Assembly: GCF_030053135.1 (NCBI RefSeq)
Contig: NZ_CP125651.1
Span: 1-64,000, forward strand
Source of the DNA: Rhizobium sp. BT04
GTDB lineage: Bacteria > Pseudomonadota > Alphaproteobacteria > Rhizobiales > Rhizobiaceae
Length of the DNA: 64,000 bases
Reading direction: 5' to 3'
A program made the position numbers and the translations under genes. Shown one piece after another: positions 1-8,959 of the stretch. Below the pieces are notes generated by a model. It worked only from the letters and a program-made list of their open reading frames with translations, was not told where the DNA came from and made no database searches. Numbering within the stretch: the first letter of the stretch is position 1; the number at the start of each line of letters is the position of its first letter.

Positions 1-339
1 ATGGCCCAGTTGATGTCGCTGGCGATGAACGGCCTCACCGATCAGTCCGGCTCCAGCCAAGGAGAGGACGGCGGCGCGGGCGCGGACGTTGCGCAGCTGG
101 ACAGCGATGGCGACGGCTATGCGAGCAAGGCCGAGTTCGTCGCAGCCCGGCCGTCCGCCGACGATGACCAGTCTCCATCCCTGCTCTCCGAGCTCGACGC
201 GAATGGAGACGGGCTCGTGACATTGGAAGAGTTCATGGCCGGCAAGCCGGAGGACGTCACTGAAAGCCAGGCGAGCCAGCTCTTTGATCTGCTCGACACA
301 TCGGGCACCGGTTCGTCGTCCACCCGCGTCACGGGCTGA
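1..339 (+). CDS. EF-hand calcium-binding protein, partial and probably decayed at its 3' end
   Basis: Reads from the first base, so the true start probably lies upstream of the window. Two EF-hand loops are visible: DSDGDGYASKAEF near residue 34 and DANGDGLVTLEEF near residue 66. A third begins at DTSGTG near residue 98. After that the frame loses EF-hand character and stops at 337-339. Other frames downstream resume plausible EF-hand residues (TVDKE near 335-350, then LLRVLEKLR near 359-385), so the gene looks broken by indels. Proteins of this kind in rhizobia are Ser/Gly-rich and bind calcium; the role of this one is unknown. It could instead be intact with an unusual C-terminus. Confidence 0.6.
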   Translation: MAQLMSLAMNGLTDQSGSSQGEDGGAGADVAQLDSDGDGYASKAEFVAARPSADDDQSPSLLSELDANGDGLVTLEEFMAGKPEDVTESQASQLFDLLDTSGTGSSSTRVTG

Positions 340-689
340 CAGTCGATAAGGAGCGTCGCTACTGCGGGTGCTGGAGAAACTGCGATGCGACGGCCTGAAA
401 GCGGCCCCCGAGCAAGATCACGGGAAAGCGGAGGTAATGCCGATCTCCTTTGCGATGGATATCGCCCTCCCCGCAAGCCATTGAGATGGCAGTTGGTGGC
501 TTGGTGCCAAACATCGTTTCGACAATTCATCAATCACCCCAATTTTGGACGATTGTCGTCAGGCTGGAAAGATCGGCTAAGCCCCCGATGTCAAAAGAAT
601 TAACCATATTTCAGCGTTCGTCCTAAATAATGCGGTACGTAGATCAGGTCTCCCGACTCTGAGAGGCCCCAAGTTATTTGGAGACGACC
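340..689. other. Intergenic stretch between the EF-hand gene and the chemoreceptor
   Basis: The first ~130 bases hold the apparent out-of-frame remains of the EF-hand gene. The rest is less GC-rich (about 590-660) and is the likely promoter region of the downstream chemoreceptor. I could not assign a specific -35/-10 pair. No RNA gene or repeat seen. Confidence 0.4.
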
Positions 690-2507
690 TTGGCTTTTAC
701 TATTGCCCGTAGTCTGGTGGCATTTGGTGTCGCCGTTTCAGCAGGCCTTTTCGTGTCGATCGGATTGCAACAATCCGCGCTAGAACGGCTGAAAGTCAAC
801 GGTCCGGTTTATGAGCAGGTCGTCTACGGCAAGGATCTGATCGCCGATATTCTGCCGCCGCCGCTGTTTGTGGTCGAATCCTACATGCTTTCCTTCGAGG
901 CGAGCAAATTCCCCGAACTCACCGACACCAATCTTGCCAAGATCGCCAATCTCAAAGCCGCTTACGACGACCGCCGCGCCTATTGGAAAACCACCCAGCT
1001 GCCGCAGACTTTGAAGGACGAGCTTGAAAACGATGTCCTCGCCAAGGGCGATGCCTTCTGGGACGTGATGAACCGTCAGATCATCCCGGCCTTGAATGCC
1101 AGGGATGAAGACAAGGCGCACGGTGCGATCGAGCAATTACGCGTCGCCTTTCATTCGCATCAGGATGCGGTCGAGAAACTCGTTGCCAATTCCGATGCCT
1201 TCCTGAAGGGCGAGGAGCACAATGCAGCCTCGGAAATCGTCACCTGGACGATCTGTGCCGGGGCGGCCGGCTTCGGGTCATTCGGACTGCTGCTGGTGGG
1301 GCTCTACCTCCTGCGCCGCCGGGCGATCGTGCCGCTCGACGGCATGAAGGCCTATATGGGCAACCTCGCCGAAGGCGACTTTTCAACCGACGTTCCCTAT
1401 GCCAACCGTTCCGACGAAATCGGCGCCATGTCCAAGGCCGTGGCGGTCTTCCGCCGCAACGCGCTCGAACGGCAGGAGGCGCAGACGCGCGAGACGGCAC
1501 GTCGTGATGCGGAATTCGAGCGCGAACGCAGCCAGCTGGCGGAAAAGGCCGCCGAGGAGCGGATCCGCGAAACGGTGATTGATCAGCTCACCTATGGCCT
1601 GGAACAGCTTTCGACCGGCAAGCTCGATTGCCGGATTACGACGCCCTTCGCCGCCACCTATGAGACTTTGCGCGCGAAGTTCAACGACAGTATGGACGCG
1701 CTTTCCGCCTCGATGGCCGAAATCGCCCAAACCTCCAAACAGGTGGGCAGCTCCTCGGCCGAGATTACCGGCGCAACCGAGAGCCTCGCCGCGCGTACGG
1801 AACAGCAAGCCGCGATGCTCGAAGAGGCCACAACGGCCCTCTGTGAGATGAATGCCAAAGCGAAAGACGCCTCCAATCACGCCGGCAAGGCGACCAGCAT
1901 GATGGCCGAGACGCGCAACAGCGCCGAACATTCGGCCGCCGTGGTTCGCGAAGCGATCGCTGCGATGGAAAGGATCGAAGGCTCGTCCTCGCAGATCGGC
2001 GACATCGTCAACGTCATCGATGAGATCGCCTTCCAGACCAACCTTCTGGCGCTCAATGCCGGGGTCGAAGCAGCGCGGGCGGGCGAAGCCGGCAAGGGTT
2101 TTGCTGTCGTGGCGCAGGAAGTGCGTGAACTCGCCATGCGCTCGGCCAACGCCGCCAAGGAGATCAGGGCGCTGATTTCCACGTCCTCGGCTCAGGTTTC
2201 CACCGGCGTAGAGCTTGTCAATCGCACCGGCAAGGCGCTTCTGGAAATCGAAGGGCAGGTCGAGCAGGTCGCCGGCCTGATCGCCCGGATCGTTTCGGTG
2301 TCTTCCGAGCAGGCGGTAGCGATCGGCGAGATCAATGCCTCCGTCAACGCCCTGGATCAGGTGACGCAACACAACGCGACGATGTCCGTGGAAACCGCCT
2401 CGGCCTGCCGCGCGCTCGGCACTCAAACGCAGACGCTGGAAGGGGTCGTCAGGCGCTTTCAGGTCGATGCGCCAGCCAGTATGTCCCGACCGCAGAGAGC
2501 TGCCTGA
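690..2507 (+). CDS. Methyl-accepting chemotaxis protein (chemoreceptor)
   Basis: Inner-membrane chemoreceptor of about 605 residues that should signal to CheA/CheW. It has an N-terminal membrane segment (residues ~8-28), a periplasmic helical region to ~183, a second membrane segment (~184-208) ending in the basic LLRRR turn, then HAMP (~210-265) and a second HAMP-like stretch (~285-330). The C-terminal signalling domain has the conserved hairpin tip, with IAFQTNLLALNAGVEAARAG near residue 445. I chose the TTG at 690 because GGAG at 680-683 sits 6 bases upstream; an in-frame TTG at 678 has no good ribosome site. No chemotaxis operon surrounds it, so it is an orphan receptor. The ligand is not predictable. 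Confidence 0.93.
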   Translation: MAFTIARSLVAFGVAVSAGLFVSIGLQQSALERLKVNGPVYEQVVYGKDLIADILPPPLFVVESYMLSFEASKFPELTDTNLAKIANLKAAYDDRRAYWKTTQLPQTLKDELENDVLAKGDAFWDVMNRQIIPALNARDEDKAHGAIEQLRVAFHSHQDAVEKLVANSDAFLKGEEHNAASEIVTWTICAGAAGFGSFGLLLVGLYLLRRRAIVPLDGMKAYMGNLAEGDFSTDVPYANRSDEIGAMSKAVAVFRRNALERQEAQTRETARRDAEFERERSQLAEKAAEERIRETVIDQLTYGLEQLSTGKLDCRITTPFAATYETLRAKFNDSMDALSASMAEIAQTSKQVGSSSAEITGATESLAARTEQQAAMLEEATTALCEMNAKAKDASNHAGKATSMMAETRNSAEHSAAVVREAIAAMERIEGSSSQIGDIVNVIDEIAFQTNLLALNAGVEAARAGEAGKGFAVVAQEVRELAMRSANAAKEIRALISTSSAQVSTGVELVNRTGKALLEIEGQVEQVAGLIARIVSVSSEQAVAIGEINASVNALDQVTQHNATMSVETASACRALGTQTQTLEGVVRRFQVDAPASMSRPQRAA

Positions 2508-2624
2508 CGCGTCAGTGGGCTTGCTATCGCTCCACAGGCGAACCTTATTCGGTCTGCGGCGTTTCAGGGCAATGGAAAATAACGACGAGGAGGCGGAGCG
2601 ATCACTCGCGCCAAAAGGCCACTG

Positions 2625-3020
2625 ATGCCAACCTCCACCCGCACAAAACACCTGACGCCCATCGAACTTGGAAGAATTCGGCGCGCTGTCGGCATAGCGC
2701 GCATGATGGATACCGCGGTCAGATTGCCTGTCATCGGCGTGCGCATCGGCGCGGATTCGGTTCTCGGCCTGATCCCGGCCGTCGGCGATATTGCCGGATC
2801 CCTGATCGGTCTTTTCATCATCGATGAGGCAAGACGTCTAGGCGTTCCCTCCCACAAGCTCGCCCGCATGGCCGTCAATCTGGGGATCGATGCCGCCGGC
2901 GGAACGGTTCCGCTGATCGGCGATCTCTTCGACGTCTATTTCAAGTCTCACCGCCGAAACGTCGGCATCATTCTCGACCACTTCGGGATCAGCGAAGACG
3001 AGCTGAATCAGCGCATTTGA
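2625..3020 (+). CDS. DUF4112 domain-containing protein
   Basis: 131-residue protein matching the DUF4112 pattern: MMDTAVRLPVIG, then the hydrophobic GADSVLGLIPAVGDIAG, then GGTVPLIGDLFDVYFKSHRRN. The two Gly/Pro-rich hydrophobic stretches (residues ~45-70 and ~88-105) may associate with the membrane. AAAAGG 6 bases before the ATG serves as ribosome site. The family has no established function. It faces the convergent sugar-kinase gene and appears monocistronic. Confidence 0.85.
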   Translation: MPTSTRTKHLTPIELGRIRRAVGIARMMDTAVRLPVIGVRIGADSVLGLIPAVGDIAGSLIGLFIIDEARRLGVPSHKLARMAVNLGIDAAGGTVPLIGDLFDVYFKSHRRNVGIILDHFGISEDELNQRI

Positions 3021-3141
3021 CGAGACCGATCGCTTCGCAGATTTGGATCAATTCGGAGCGACTTCCCCGTCCGAAACGCCAGAGCCGCCGCTGGCTCGGC
3101 AAGAAGCTGATTGAGCGCTGATCCCAGTTCGTTTTCTAAAC

Positions 3142-4143
3142 TCATGGCGTGGGCGGATCACTTCTTCGATCTGCCCGCCCGCACGATTGCTGCCCGATGC
3201 TCCAACCGCGGAGAGCATCGCAAACCTCCGCTCTGGTGGGCGCGCCGCTGCGTCCGCCAAATACCTGGCATTTGAGCGCCGCCGCCATGGATGACAGGCG
3301 CATCGTCTCTTTGATCGGCAAACCTTCCGCGATGGCCAGCGCGAAAGCGCCATGAAAGATATCCCCGGCTGCGAGTGTATCGACCGCTCTCACCTTCGGA
3401 GCGGCAAGATGGAAGATTTCGCCGGTTGCGTCATCGAACCAGAAACAGCCGTTCTCGCCGGCTGTAACGCTGATGAAGGCATGCTCGAAGTTTCGCTTCA
3501 AAAGACCGACGGCCTTGACCGGCTCGGCCGTTCCGGTGAGGCGCTCCGCGGCCGGCTGTGAGAAGACGATGTGGCTGGCGACCGGCGCAAGCATCTCGAT
3601 TACGCCCTCACCCGCAACGTCGCCATCGAGAATGGCCGGTTTGCCCGCCTCCCCGGCCGCCGACAGCGTCAGCAGCGCAAGCTTCGGCCACCGGACGTCG
3701 ACCAGCACCGCATCGAAAGCGGAAACGTCCTGCTTTGTGACCGGTTTGACCGCATCGTGCAGGCCCGCATCGTAGAAGGGCACAATCAGGCGCTCGCCCT
3801 GATCATCGACAAGGATCGTCGAGACGGCCGAGCGGACCCCTGCCATGCGCACCATACCGCTCGTATCTATGCCGCTCTCACTGAGCTCGGCAATGATACG
3901 GTCGCCGGTGGCATCGTCGCCGACCGCACCCCAGAGGCTGGCATTGCCACCCAGCCGTGCCACCGCAAATGCCGCGCTCGACGCCATGCCCTCGGCGACC
4001 TGCAGCATATCGTAGGGCAGAATTTTGCCCTGGCCGGTCGGTAACGAGCGCACTCGAAACAGCGTGTCCAGAACCGCGGCGCCGACACACAAAACGCTTC
4101 GCGCCGGACCGGCGGGCGGGTCGAAGGCAGAAGAAGTCGTCAA
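3142..4143 (-). CDS. PfkB-family carbohydrate kinase
   Basis: 333-residue ribokinase-fold kinase, expected to phosphorylate the sugar or ketose imported by the ABC genes just upstream. The C-terminal PfkB signature DTLAAGDIFHGAFALAIA (near residue 255) carries the catalytic Asp and anion-hole Gly. The N-terminal half has the substrate-binding G-G-N pattern (ARLGGNASLWGAVGDD). The start is a TTG at 4143 preceded by GGTGAG; no nearby ATG fits. It is the last gene of the minus-strand operon beginning at 8868. The substrate is not determinable; sulfofructose, fructose or ribose-type kinases are the nearest families I can name. Confidence 0.85.
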   Translation of the reverse strand: MTTSSAFDPPAGPARSVLCVGAAVLDTLFRVRSLPTGQGKILPYDMLQVAEGMASSAAFAVARLGGNASLWGAVGDDATGDRIIAELSESGIDTSGMVRMAGVRSAVSTILVDDQGERLIVPFYDAGLHDAVKPVTKQDVSAFDAVLVDVRWPKLALLTLSAAGEAGKPAILDGDVAGEGVIEMLAPVASHIVFSQPAAERLTGTAEPVKAVGLLKRNFEHAFISVTAGENGCFWFDDATGEIFHLAAPKVRAVDTLAAGDIFHGAFALAIAEGLPIKETMRLSSMAAALKCQVFGGRSGAPTRAEVCDALRGWSIGQQSCGRADRRSDPPTP

Positions 4144-4161
4144 AACCGTCGTCTCACCCGC

Positions 4162-4977
4162 TTACTTGACGGCGCCGGCCGTCAGCCCGGCCACGATCTG
4201 CCGTTGTGCAAACACCGTCAATATCAGCACGGGCAAGGTGACGATCAATGCGGCGGCGGCCAGCGGTCCCCAGCTGACCTGTTCGAAAGACAGCATATTG
4301 TAGACGGCGACAGGAAGCGTGCGCGTCTCGCGGCTGGCGAGCACAATGCCGAAGACGAAATTGTTCCAGGAGAAGATAACCGACAGGATGAAGGCGACGA
4401 CGATGCCCGGCTTGGCGATCGGCAAGGCAACTAGGCGAAAGACCTGCCAGGGCGTGGCGCCGTCGATGCTTGCAGCCTCTTCCAGCTCCATCGGCGTCGT
4501 CTCGAAATAACCGATCATGATCCACACGACGATCGGCACGGTGACCACGAGATGGATGATGATCTGCGGCATGAGCGTGCCGAGCAGATTCAGCCACTGA
4601 AATAGCAGGAAGAGCGGGATCAGGAAGGAAAGGCCCGGCGTCATGCGCGCGATCATGATGACCATGGCGGACTTCTCCGCCTTCAGCCGCGCGATGCCAT
4701 ATCCGGCGGGCACGCCGATCAGCAGCGCCAGCAGCGTGGCCGCACCCGTCACCAGCACCGAATTCCAGAGATAGAGGAAGAAGTTGTTCTCCTCGAAAAC
4801 CTTCAGATAATTCGTCCAGGCAAAACGCTCGGGGATGAAGATCGGCGGATAGGCGCCGTTGTCGATCTCATATTTCAGCGACAGCGAGATCATCCAGAGG
4901 AAGAACAGGACGACCGGCGAGATCATCACCAAGGCAACAAACAGCAGTCCAATGCGATCGAGCGTCTTGCGCTTCAT
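4162..4977 (-). CDS. Carbohydrate ABC transporter permease (MalG type)
   Basis: About 271 residues with six predicted membrane helices. The EAA loop for contact with the ATPase is visible as EEAASIDGATPWQVFRLVALP. MalG-type subunit of a CUT1 sugar importer. I prefer the ATG at 4977, which overlaps the stop of the preceding permease (TGATG) and has GGGGAGG 7 bases upstream, over a longer reading from 5001. Overlap with the partner permease implies translational coupling. Confidence 0.92.
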   Translation of the reverse strand: MKRKTLDRIGLLFVALVMISPVVLFFLWMISLSLKYEIDNGAYPPIFIPERFAWTNYLKVFEENNFFLYLWNSVLVTGAATLLALLIGVPAGYGIARLKAEKSAMVIMIARMTPGLSFLIPLFLLFQWLNLLGTLMPQIIIHLVVTVPIVVWIMIGYFETTPMELEEAASIDGATPWQVFRLVALPIAKPGIVVAFILSVIFSWNNFVFGIVLASRETRTLPVAVYNMLSFEQVSWGPLAAAALIVTLPVLILTVFAQRQIVAGLTAGAVK

Positions 4978-5915
4978 CAGCGTGCCTCCCCGTCGGACCA
5001 ATTCACCCGCTGCCGGACCATCATGAGGACGAAGGAGAGCAGGACGATGAGGATGAAGAAGACCACCGCCATGGCCGAGCCATAGCCGATATCGTAATAG
5101 GCGAAAGCGGTGTTGTAGAGATAGATGTTGATCGTCTCCGACGCCGTGCCGGGACCGCCTTGGGTCATGGCATAGATGATGTCGAAACTTTTTACCGCGT
5201 CGATGCTGCGGATAATGACGGCAATCATCAGGAACGGAGCGATCATCGGCAGCGTCAGATAGCGGAATTTCTGCCAGACATTGGCGCCGTCGATTTCAGC
5301 ACTTTCATAGGGCTCGCGCGGAACCGCCGCCAGACCGCCGAGCACGATCAGCATGATAAGCGGCGTCCACTGCCAGGTCTCGACCAGCACCAGCGACGGG
5401 ATGACGCTGCTCTGATTGTAGATCCATTCCTGCGGGCCGATGCCGATGAAGGAGAGGAGATAGTTGAGGACGCCGAGCTGCGGATGGAACATCATCGTCC
5501 ACACGAGTGCGATGGCGACGGGAGTCGCCATCATCGGCATCACGAATATGCCTCGGATGAGGCCGCGCAGTGGAAATTGAGCATCGAAGATCAGCGCGGC
5601 GAGCGTCCCCAGAAATAGGGGAACCACCACGGAGAGCGTCGTATAGAGCACCGTATGCCAGAGCGACTCCCAGAAGCGCATGTCGCCGGCAAGACGCACG
5701 TAATTGTCCAACCCGGCAAACACCTGCGATTGGCCGAGCGTCCAGCTGTTGACGCTCATCCATACCGTAAACACCCATGGAAAGACGATGACGGCCGATA
5801 TGACGATGAGCGCCGGGATGACGAAGGGCCAGTAGTTGGGAGCAAACCGATCCGGATTGCTCCCTCCTTTCGACGCCTTGGCCGCTGTGGCGGTTTCGAT
5901 GCTTGCCGAGGCCAT
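4977..5915 (-). CDS. Carbohydrate ABC transporter permease (MalF type)
   Basis: 312-residue MalF-type inner-membrane permease. It has a short cytoplasmic N-terminus, six predicted helices, and an EAA loop containing ESAEIDGANVWQKFRYLTLP near residue 205. The start overlaps the stop of the binding-protein gene (TAATG), so the two are coupled. It pairs with the permease encoded at 4162-4977 to form the membrane channel. Confidence 0.92.
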   Translation of the reverse strand: MASASIETATAAKASKGGSNPDRFAPNYWPFVIPALIVISAVIVFPWVFTVWMSVNSWTLGQSQVFAGLDNYVRLAGDMRFWESLWHTVLYTTLSVVVPLFLGTLAALIFDAQFPLRGLIRGIFVMPMMATPVAIALVWTMMFHPQLGVLNYLLSFIGIGPQEWIYNQSSVIPSLVLVETWQWTPLIMLIVLGGLAAVPREPYESAEIDGANVWQKFRYLTLPMIAPFLMIAVIIRSIDAVKSFDIIYAMTQGGPGTASETINIYLYNTAFAYYDIGYGSAMAVVFFILIVLLSFVLMMVRQRVNWSDGEAR

Positions 5916-7243
5916 TATCCCTCGCTTTTCGCCAGGACAGGTTCGAACTGTGCCGTCGCGGCCTTGAGCTCGGTTTCAGGATCGGCGCCGCCGATCATGT
6001 TGGTGAGACCGACGCCGTAGATGTCGCGGAACTCGGTGACCGGAATGATGACCGGCAGTGCGAGCTGCGAGATCTTGCCGGAACCGACGACGGCATCCAG
6101 CCATGCGGCAGGCATCTTGACGCCTTCGCGCACCTTCGCATCCTCGAGAACGGACTGGCGGAAAGGTACGCCGGCACCGGCCTGCAGCAGGCGGGCGCCC
6201 ATTTCATGCGAAATCGCCCATTGGCAGAAGAGATAGGCAGCTTCCTTTTTCTGGCTTGCCGCGACGACGCCAAGCCCGTCGCCGAAGGTGCCAGCGGCCT
6301 GTGCCTTCGGGCCTTTCGGCATGATGCCGTAACCGACCTGGCCGACGACGCGCGACTTTTCCGGATTCTCGATCGGCGGTGCAAAGCCGACGCCATCCAG
6401 CCACATGCCGATCTTGCCCTGCAGGAAGGCCGACTGCGCTTCGGCCCAGTTGAAACCGGAGACGCCGGGAGGAGCGGTCTTGGTCATCAGCTTCTGGTAA
6501 AGCTTGGCAGCATCGATCGCTTCCGGCGATGTCGTGCGCAGCTTGCCATCAGGGCCAAGCGGGCTCGAACCATAGCCGAGCAGCAACGACGTCCAGACCG
6601 GCGTATTGGCGTTCTTCAGGCCGCGGGCGACGAAGCCGTAGGTGTTGGTCGAGGGATCTGTCAGCGCCTCCGCCGCACTTGCCAGCTCTTCGAAGCTCGT
6701 GGGATAGGCGAGCCCCTTCTTTTCGAACAGCGTCTTGTTCCAGTAGATGATCCAGTAATCGACCGAAAAGGGAAGAGAGCGCAGAACCCCGTCGCCATCC
6801 TTGGCAAAAGCGAGGCCGGCTTCGGCGAAATCGTTTTCTGTCAGGGATGGGTCGGTCAGCGAGGGGTCCTTGAGGAAACCGCTGATATCGGCGAGCCAGC
6901 CGCCCTTTTCGAACTGCCGCTTCTGGACATGGTAGCTCATATGCACGACGTCGAAGCTCGGCTTGCCGGAGCTGAGTTCGATCGTCGTCTTCTGGCGCTG
7001 CTGCTGCTCGGGCGTCGCTTCGGCATTGACCTTGATGCCGGTGAGCGCCTCGAATTCGGACAGGTACTTCAGGAGTATTTCGCTGCGCGGGCTCTTGACC
7101 AGATTGACTTCGAGCGTGCTGCCGGCGAAGCGCTTCCAGTCGACCGCGGCAAATGCCGAGCGCATGCCGAGCATGCTGCCGGCCCCGAGCGCGGCTGTCC
7201 CCGCCAGAAAGCCTCTCCGCGTCGGATTCAAAAATGATGGCAT
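5915..7243 (-). CDS. Sugar-binding protein of an ABC transporter (Tat-exported)
   Basis: 442-residue family 1 extracellular solute-binding protein. The N-terminus carries a twin-arginine signal (TRRGFLAGTAALGAGS, then a cleavage site near AFA at ~32), so it is probably exported folded by Tat. The mature part has the typical lobes, including an aromatic-rich PFSVDYWIIYWNKTLFEKKG hinge strand. A strong ribosome site (GGAGGAGG) lies 7 bases before the ATG. The operon has no ATPase gene, so a shared MsmK/UgpC-type ATPase from elsewhere is needed. The ligand is unknown, probably a mono- or oligosaccharide or polyol. Confidence 0.92.
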   Translation of the reverse strand: MPSFLNPTRRGFLAGTAALGAGSMLGMRSAFAAVDWKRFAGSTLEVNLVKSPRSEILLKYLSEFEALTGIKVNAEATPEQQQRQKTTIELSSGKPSFDVVHMSYHVQKRQFEKGGWLADISGFLKDPSLTDPSLTENDFAEAGLAFAKDGDGVLRSLPFSVDYWIIYWNKTLFEKKGLAYPTSFEELASAAEALTDPSTNTYGFVARGLKNANTPVWTSLLLGYGSSPLGPDGKLRTTSPEAIDAAKLYQKLMTKTAPPGVSGFNWAEAQSAFLQGKIGMWLDGVGFAPPIENPEKSRVVGQVGYGIMPKGPKAQAAGTFGDGLGVVAASQKKEAAYLFCQWAISHEMGARLLQAGAGVPFRQSVLEDAKVREGVKMPAAWLDAVVGSGKISQLALPVIIPVTEFRDIYGVGLTNMIGGADPETELKAATAQFEPVLAKSEG

Positions 7244-7298
7244 GTGATTCCTCCTCCTTTTGCCGGCGATCTCCTCACCTCCGGCTGATTATTCTCGA

Positions 7299-7976
7299 TT
7301 AGATCCTCAACGCACGATCCCTTGCACCGTTGATGTGTGCGACAAGGCTGCTGACGGCGTCTTCCGCCGATCGTCGTTCGATCGCCTCGAGCACTTTCAG
7401 GTGCTCGTCCATGACAGGCCCGACGTGACCCTCGATGCGGAAACGATCCTGGCTGATCAGACGCATCTTGATCGAGTTCACCCGGTAGGCGTTCGAAATG
7501 ATGGTATTGCCAAGCGCATCGATAAAGGCGTCATGCATGCCCCAGTCGACAGCCTGCGCGTGCAATTCCAATTCGTGCGATGCATCGCCGCTCCGGATGG
7601 CGTCGGCGATATCGCGATGCTGCTTCAAAAGCCCGGCGATCGTCTCGTCCGATGCAGACCGGGTGAAGAGCGCCACAGCCTCCTTCTCCAGGAAGACGCG
7701 CAGCTGGAACGCCTCACGAATAAGGTTAAGATCGATATGGGCGATCTGCAAACCCCGCTGCGGCACGGTCTTGATCAACCCTTCGGCTTCGAGCCTGGGG
7801 ATGAGCTCACGGATGGCGCCGAGCGTCAGTCCCGTCAGTTCCACGAGACGGCGCTGGGAGACGAACTGGCCGGGACGCACGTCACGCGCAAGAAGATGGC
7901 GCGTGAAGCTCGCATACGCCTTTTCCCGCAGCGTCGGCTGCTCGTCCGTTTCGTCCATCGCCGCTTCCCGAAACAT
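7299..7976 (-). CDS. GntR-family transcriptional regulator (FCD type)
   Basis: About 225 residues. It has an N-terminal winged helix (LREKAYASFTRHLLARDVRPGQF, then VSQRRLVELTGLTLGAIRELIPRLEAEGL) and a C-terminal all-helical FCD effector domain. The start could be the ATG at 7976 or at 7958; the latter has GGGAAG about 6 bases upstream. Longer readings run back into the upstream lyase gene and are unlikely. It sits between the lyase and transporter genes on the same strand, so it probably controls this operon in response to the imported sugar or an intermediate. Confidence 0.88.
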   Translation of the reverse strand: MFREAAMDETDEQPTLREKAYASFTRHLLARDVRPGQFVSQRRLVELTGLTLGAIRELIPRLEAEGLIKTVPQRGLQIAHIDLNLIREAFQLRVFLEKEAVALFTRSASDETIAGLLKQHRDIADAIRSGDASHELELHAQAVDWGMHDAFIDALGNTIISNAYRVNSIKMRLISQDRFRIEGHVGPVMDEHLKVLEAIERRSAEDAVSSLVAHINGARDRALRI

Positions 7977-7983
7977 GCCTGAC

Positions 7984-8868
7984 CTATGCCGCTTTCGACT
8001 GGAAAAGACGATCGAAAGCAAGAGCGAGCTGCGCCTGCCCTTCGGTCGATATTGACGCCAGCGGCGGGCGAACCGCAAGCCAGATCTCTTCCGACGCCAC
8101 GTGCGCCACCATGGCTTTCACGGCCGGGACAACGGGATATTTCAGCAGTTCGGCCACAAAACCCTCGATGCGGGGATCGTCCTTGCCTTCTTCGGCCATC
8201 AGCTTGACGTCGCGGGGGACAAAATTCGCCATGCCGGAGATCGCCCCCTGGCTGCCGAGCCGCACACCTCTGGCGAGATGCCGTTCATCGCCTACCAGGA
8301 TAATGAGATCGCCATGCGCCTTGAGCAGGCTTTCGGTATACGGCCAGTCGCCAGACGAATCCTTGACCCCTGTCACGATATTGGGGAAGGCCGTCCGCAG
8401 CCGTCCGATCAGCGACACGGTCAGCGGAACCATGGTGAGCGAGGGAAGATTGTAGACGATGATATCACGCGCCCTGTCTCCCAGAATGGCGAAGACCGCC
8501 GAATACCAGTGGAAGACACCGTCGTCGCTGACATTCTTGAAATAGGACGGCGGCGCAAGAAGGATATTGCGAACGCCCTGCGAAAGAGCATGATCTGCCT
8601 GAATCGCCGCATCCTCGGCGGCATCGACCAGCACACCGACGATGATGTTTTCTGCCGCGATCCCGGCATCGCGGAAGGCCGCGAAGACGCGTTCACGTTC
8701 CCGGCTTCCGATGGAGGAGCCTTCTCCCGTCGTTCCGAACAGGGTTACGCTGGAACATCCGGCCGCGAGGCTTCGCCTTGCCTGCGCGATCATAACGTCG
8801 ATCGCAATATCGCCATTGCTGTCGAACGGCGTCGCAAGAGCAACCGACAGCCCGAATTTCTGGGTCAA
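7984..8868 (-). CDS. Dihydrodipicolinate synthase / N-acetylneuraminate lyase family protein
   Basis: About 294 residues, the normal length for this TIM-barrel family of Schiff-base aldolases and dehydratases. Visible motifs are TLFGTTGEGSS (pyruvate carboxylate-binding GTTGE), IIVYNLPS with the catalytic Tyr, and NIVTGVKDSSGDW with the Schiff-base Lys near residue 165. The TTG at 8868 is chosen because GGAGG lies 8 bases upstream and the protein then begins exactly at the family's usual N-terminus; the longer open frame to 9081 overlaps the penicillin-binding gene. First gene of the operon. It likely cleaves or dehydrates a keto-deoxy sugar acid and is not expected to make lysine. Confidence 0.9.
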   Translation of the reverse strand: MTQKFGLSVALATPFDSNGDIAIDVMIAQARRSLAAGCSSVTLFGTTGEGSSIGSRERERVFAAFRDAGIAAENIIVGVLVDAAEDAAIQADHALSQGVRNILLAPPSYFKNVSDDGVFHWYSAVFAILGDRARDIIVYNLPSLTMVPLTVSLIGRLRTAFPNIVTGVKDSSGDWPYTESLLKAHGDLIILVGDERHLARGVRLGSQGAISGMANFVPRDVKLMAEEGKDDPRIEGFVAELLKYPVVPAVKAMVAHVASEEIWLAVRPPLASISTEGQAQLALAFDRLFQSKAA

Positions 8869-8959
8869 ATATGCTTCCTCCCGATTGTTGGGATTAGATG
8901 TAGCAGACTGACATGTTAGCTGTAAAGAGCTGATTGCAGACCACCTCGGCGGCGCCGCG

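Noticed and set aside
1383..2651. 422-residue minus-strand ORF under the chemoreceptor
   Set aside because: Fully antisense to a clear chemoreceptor; His/Arg/Gly-rich composition typical of high-GC shadow frames.
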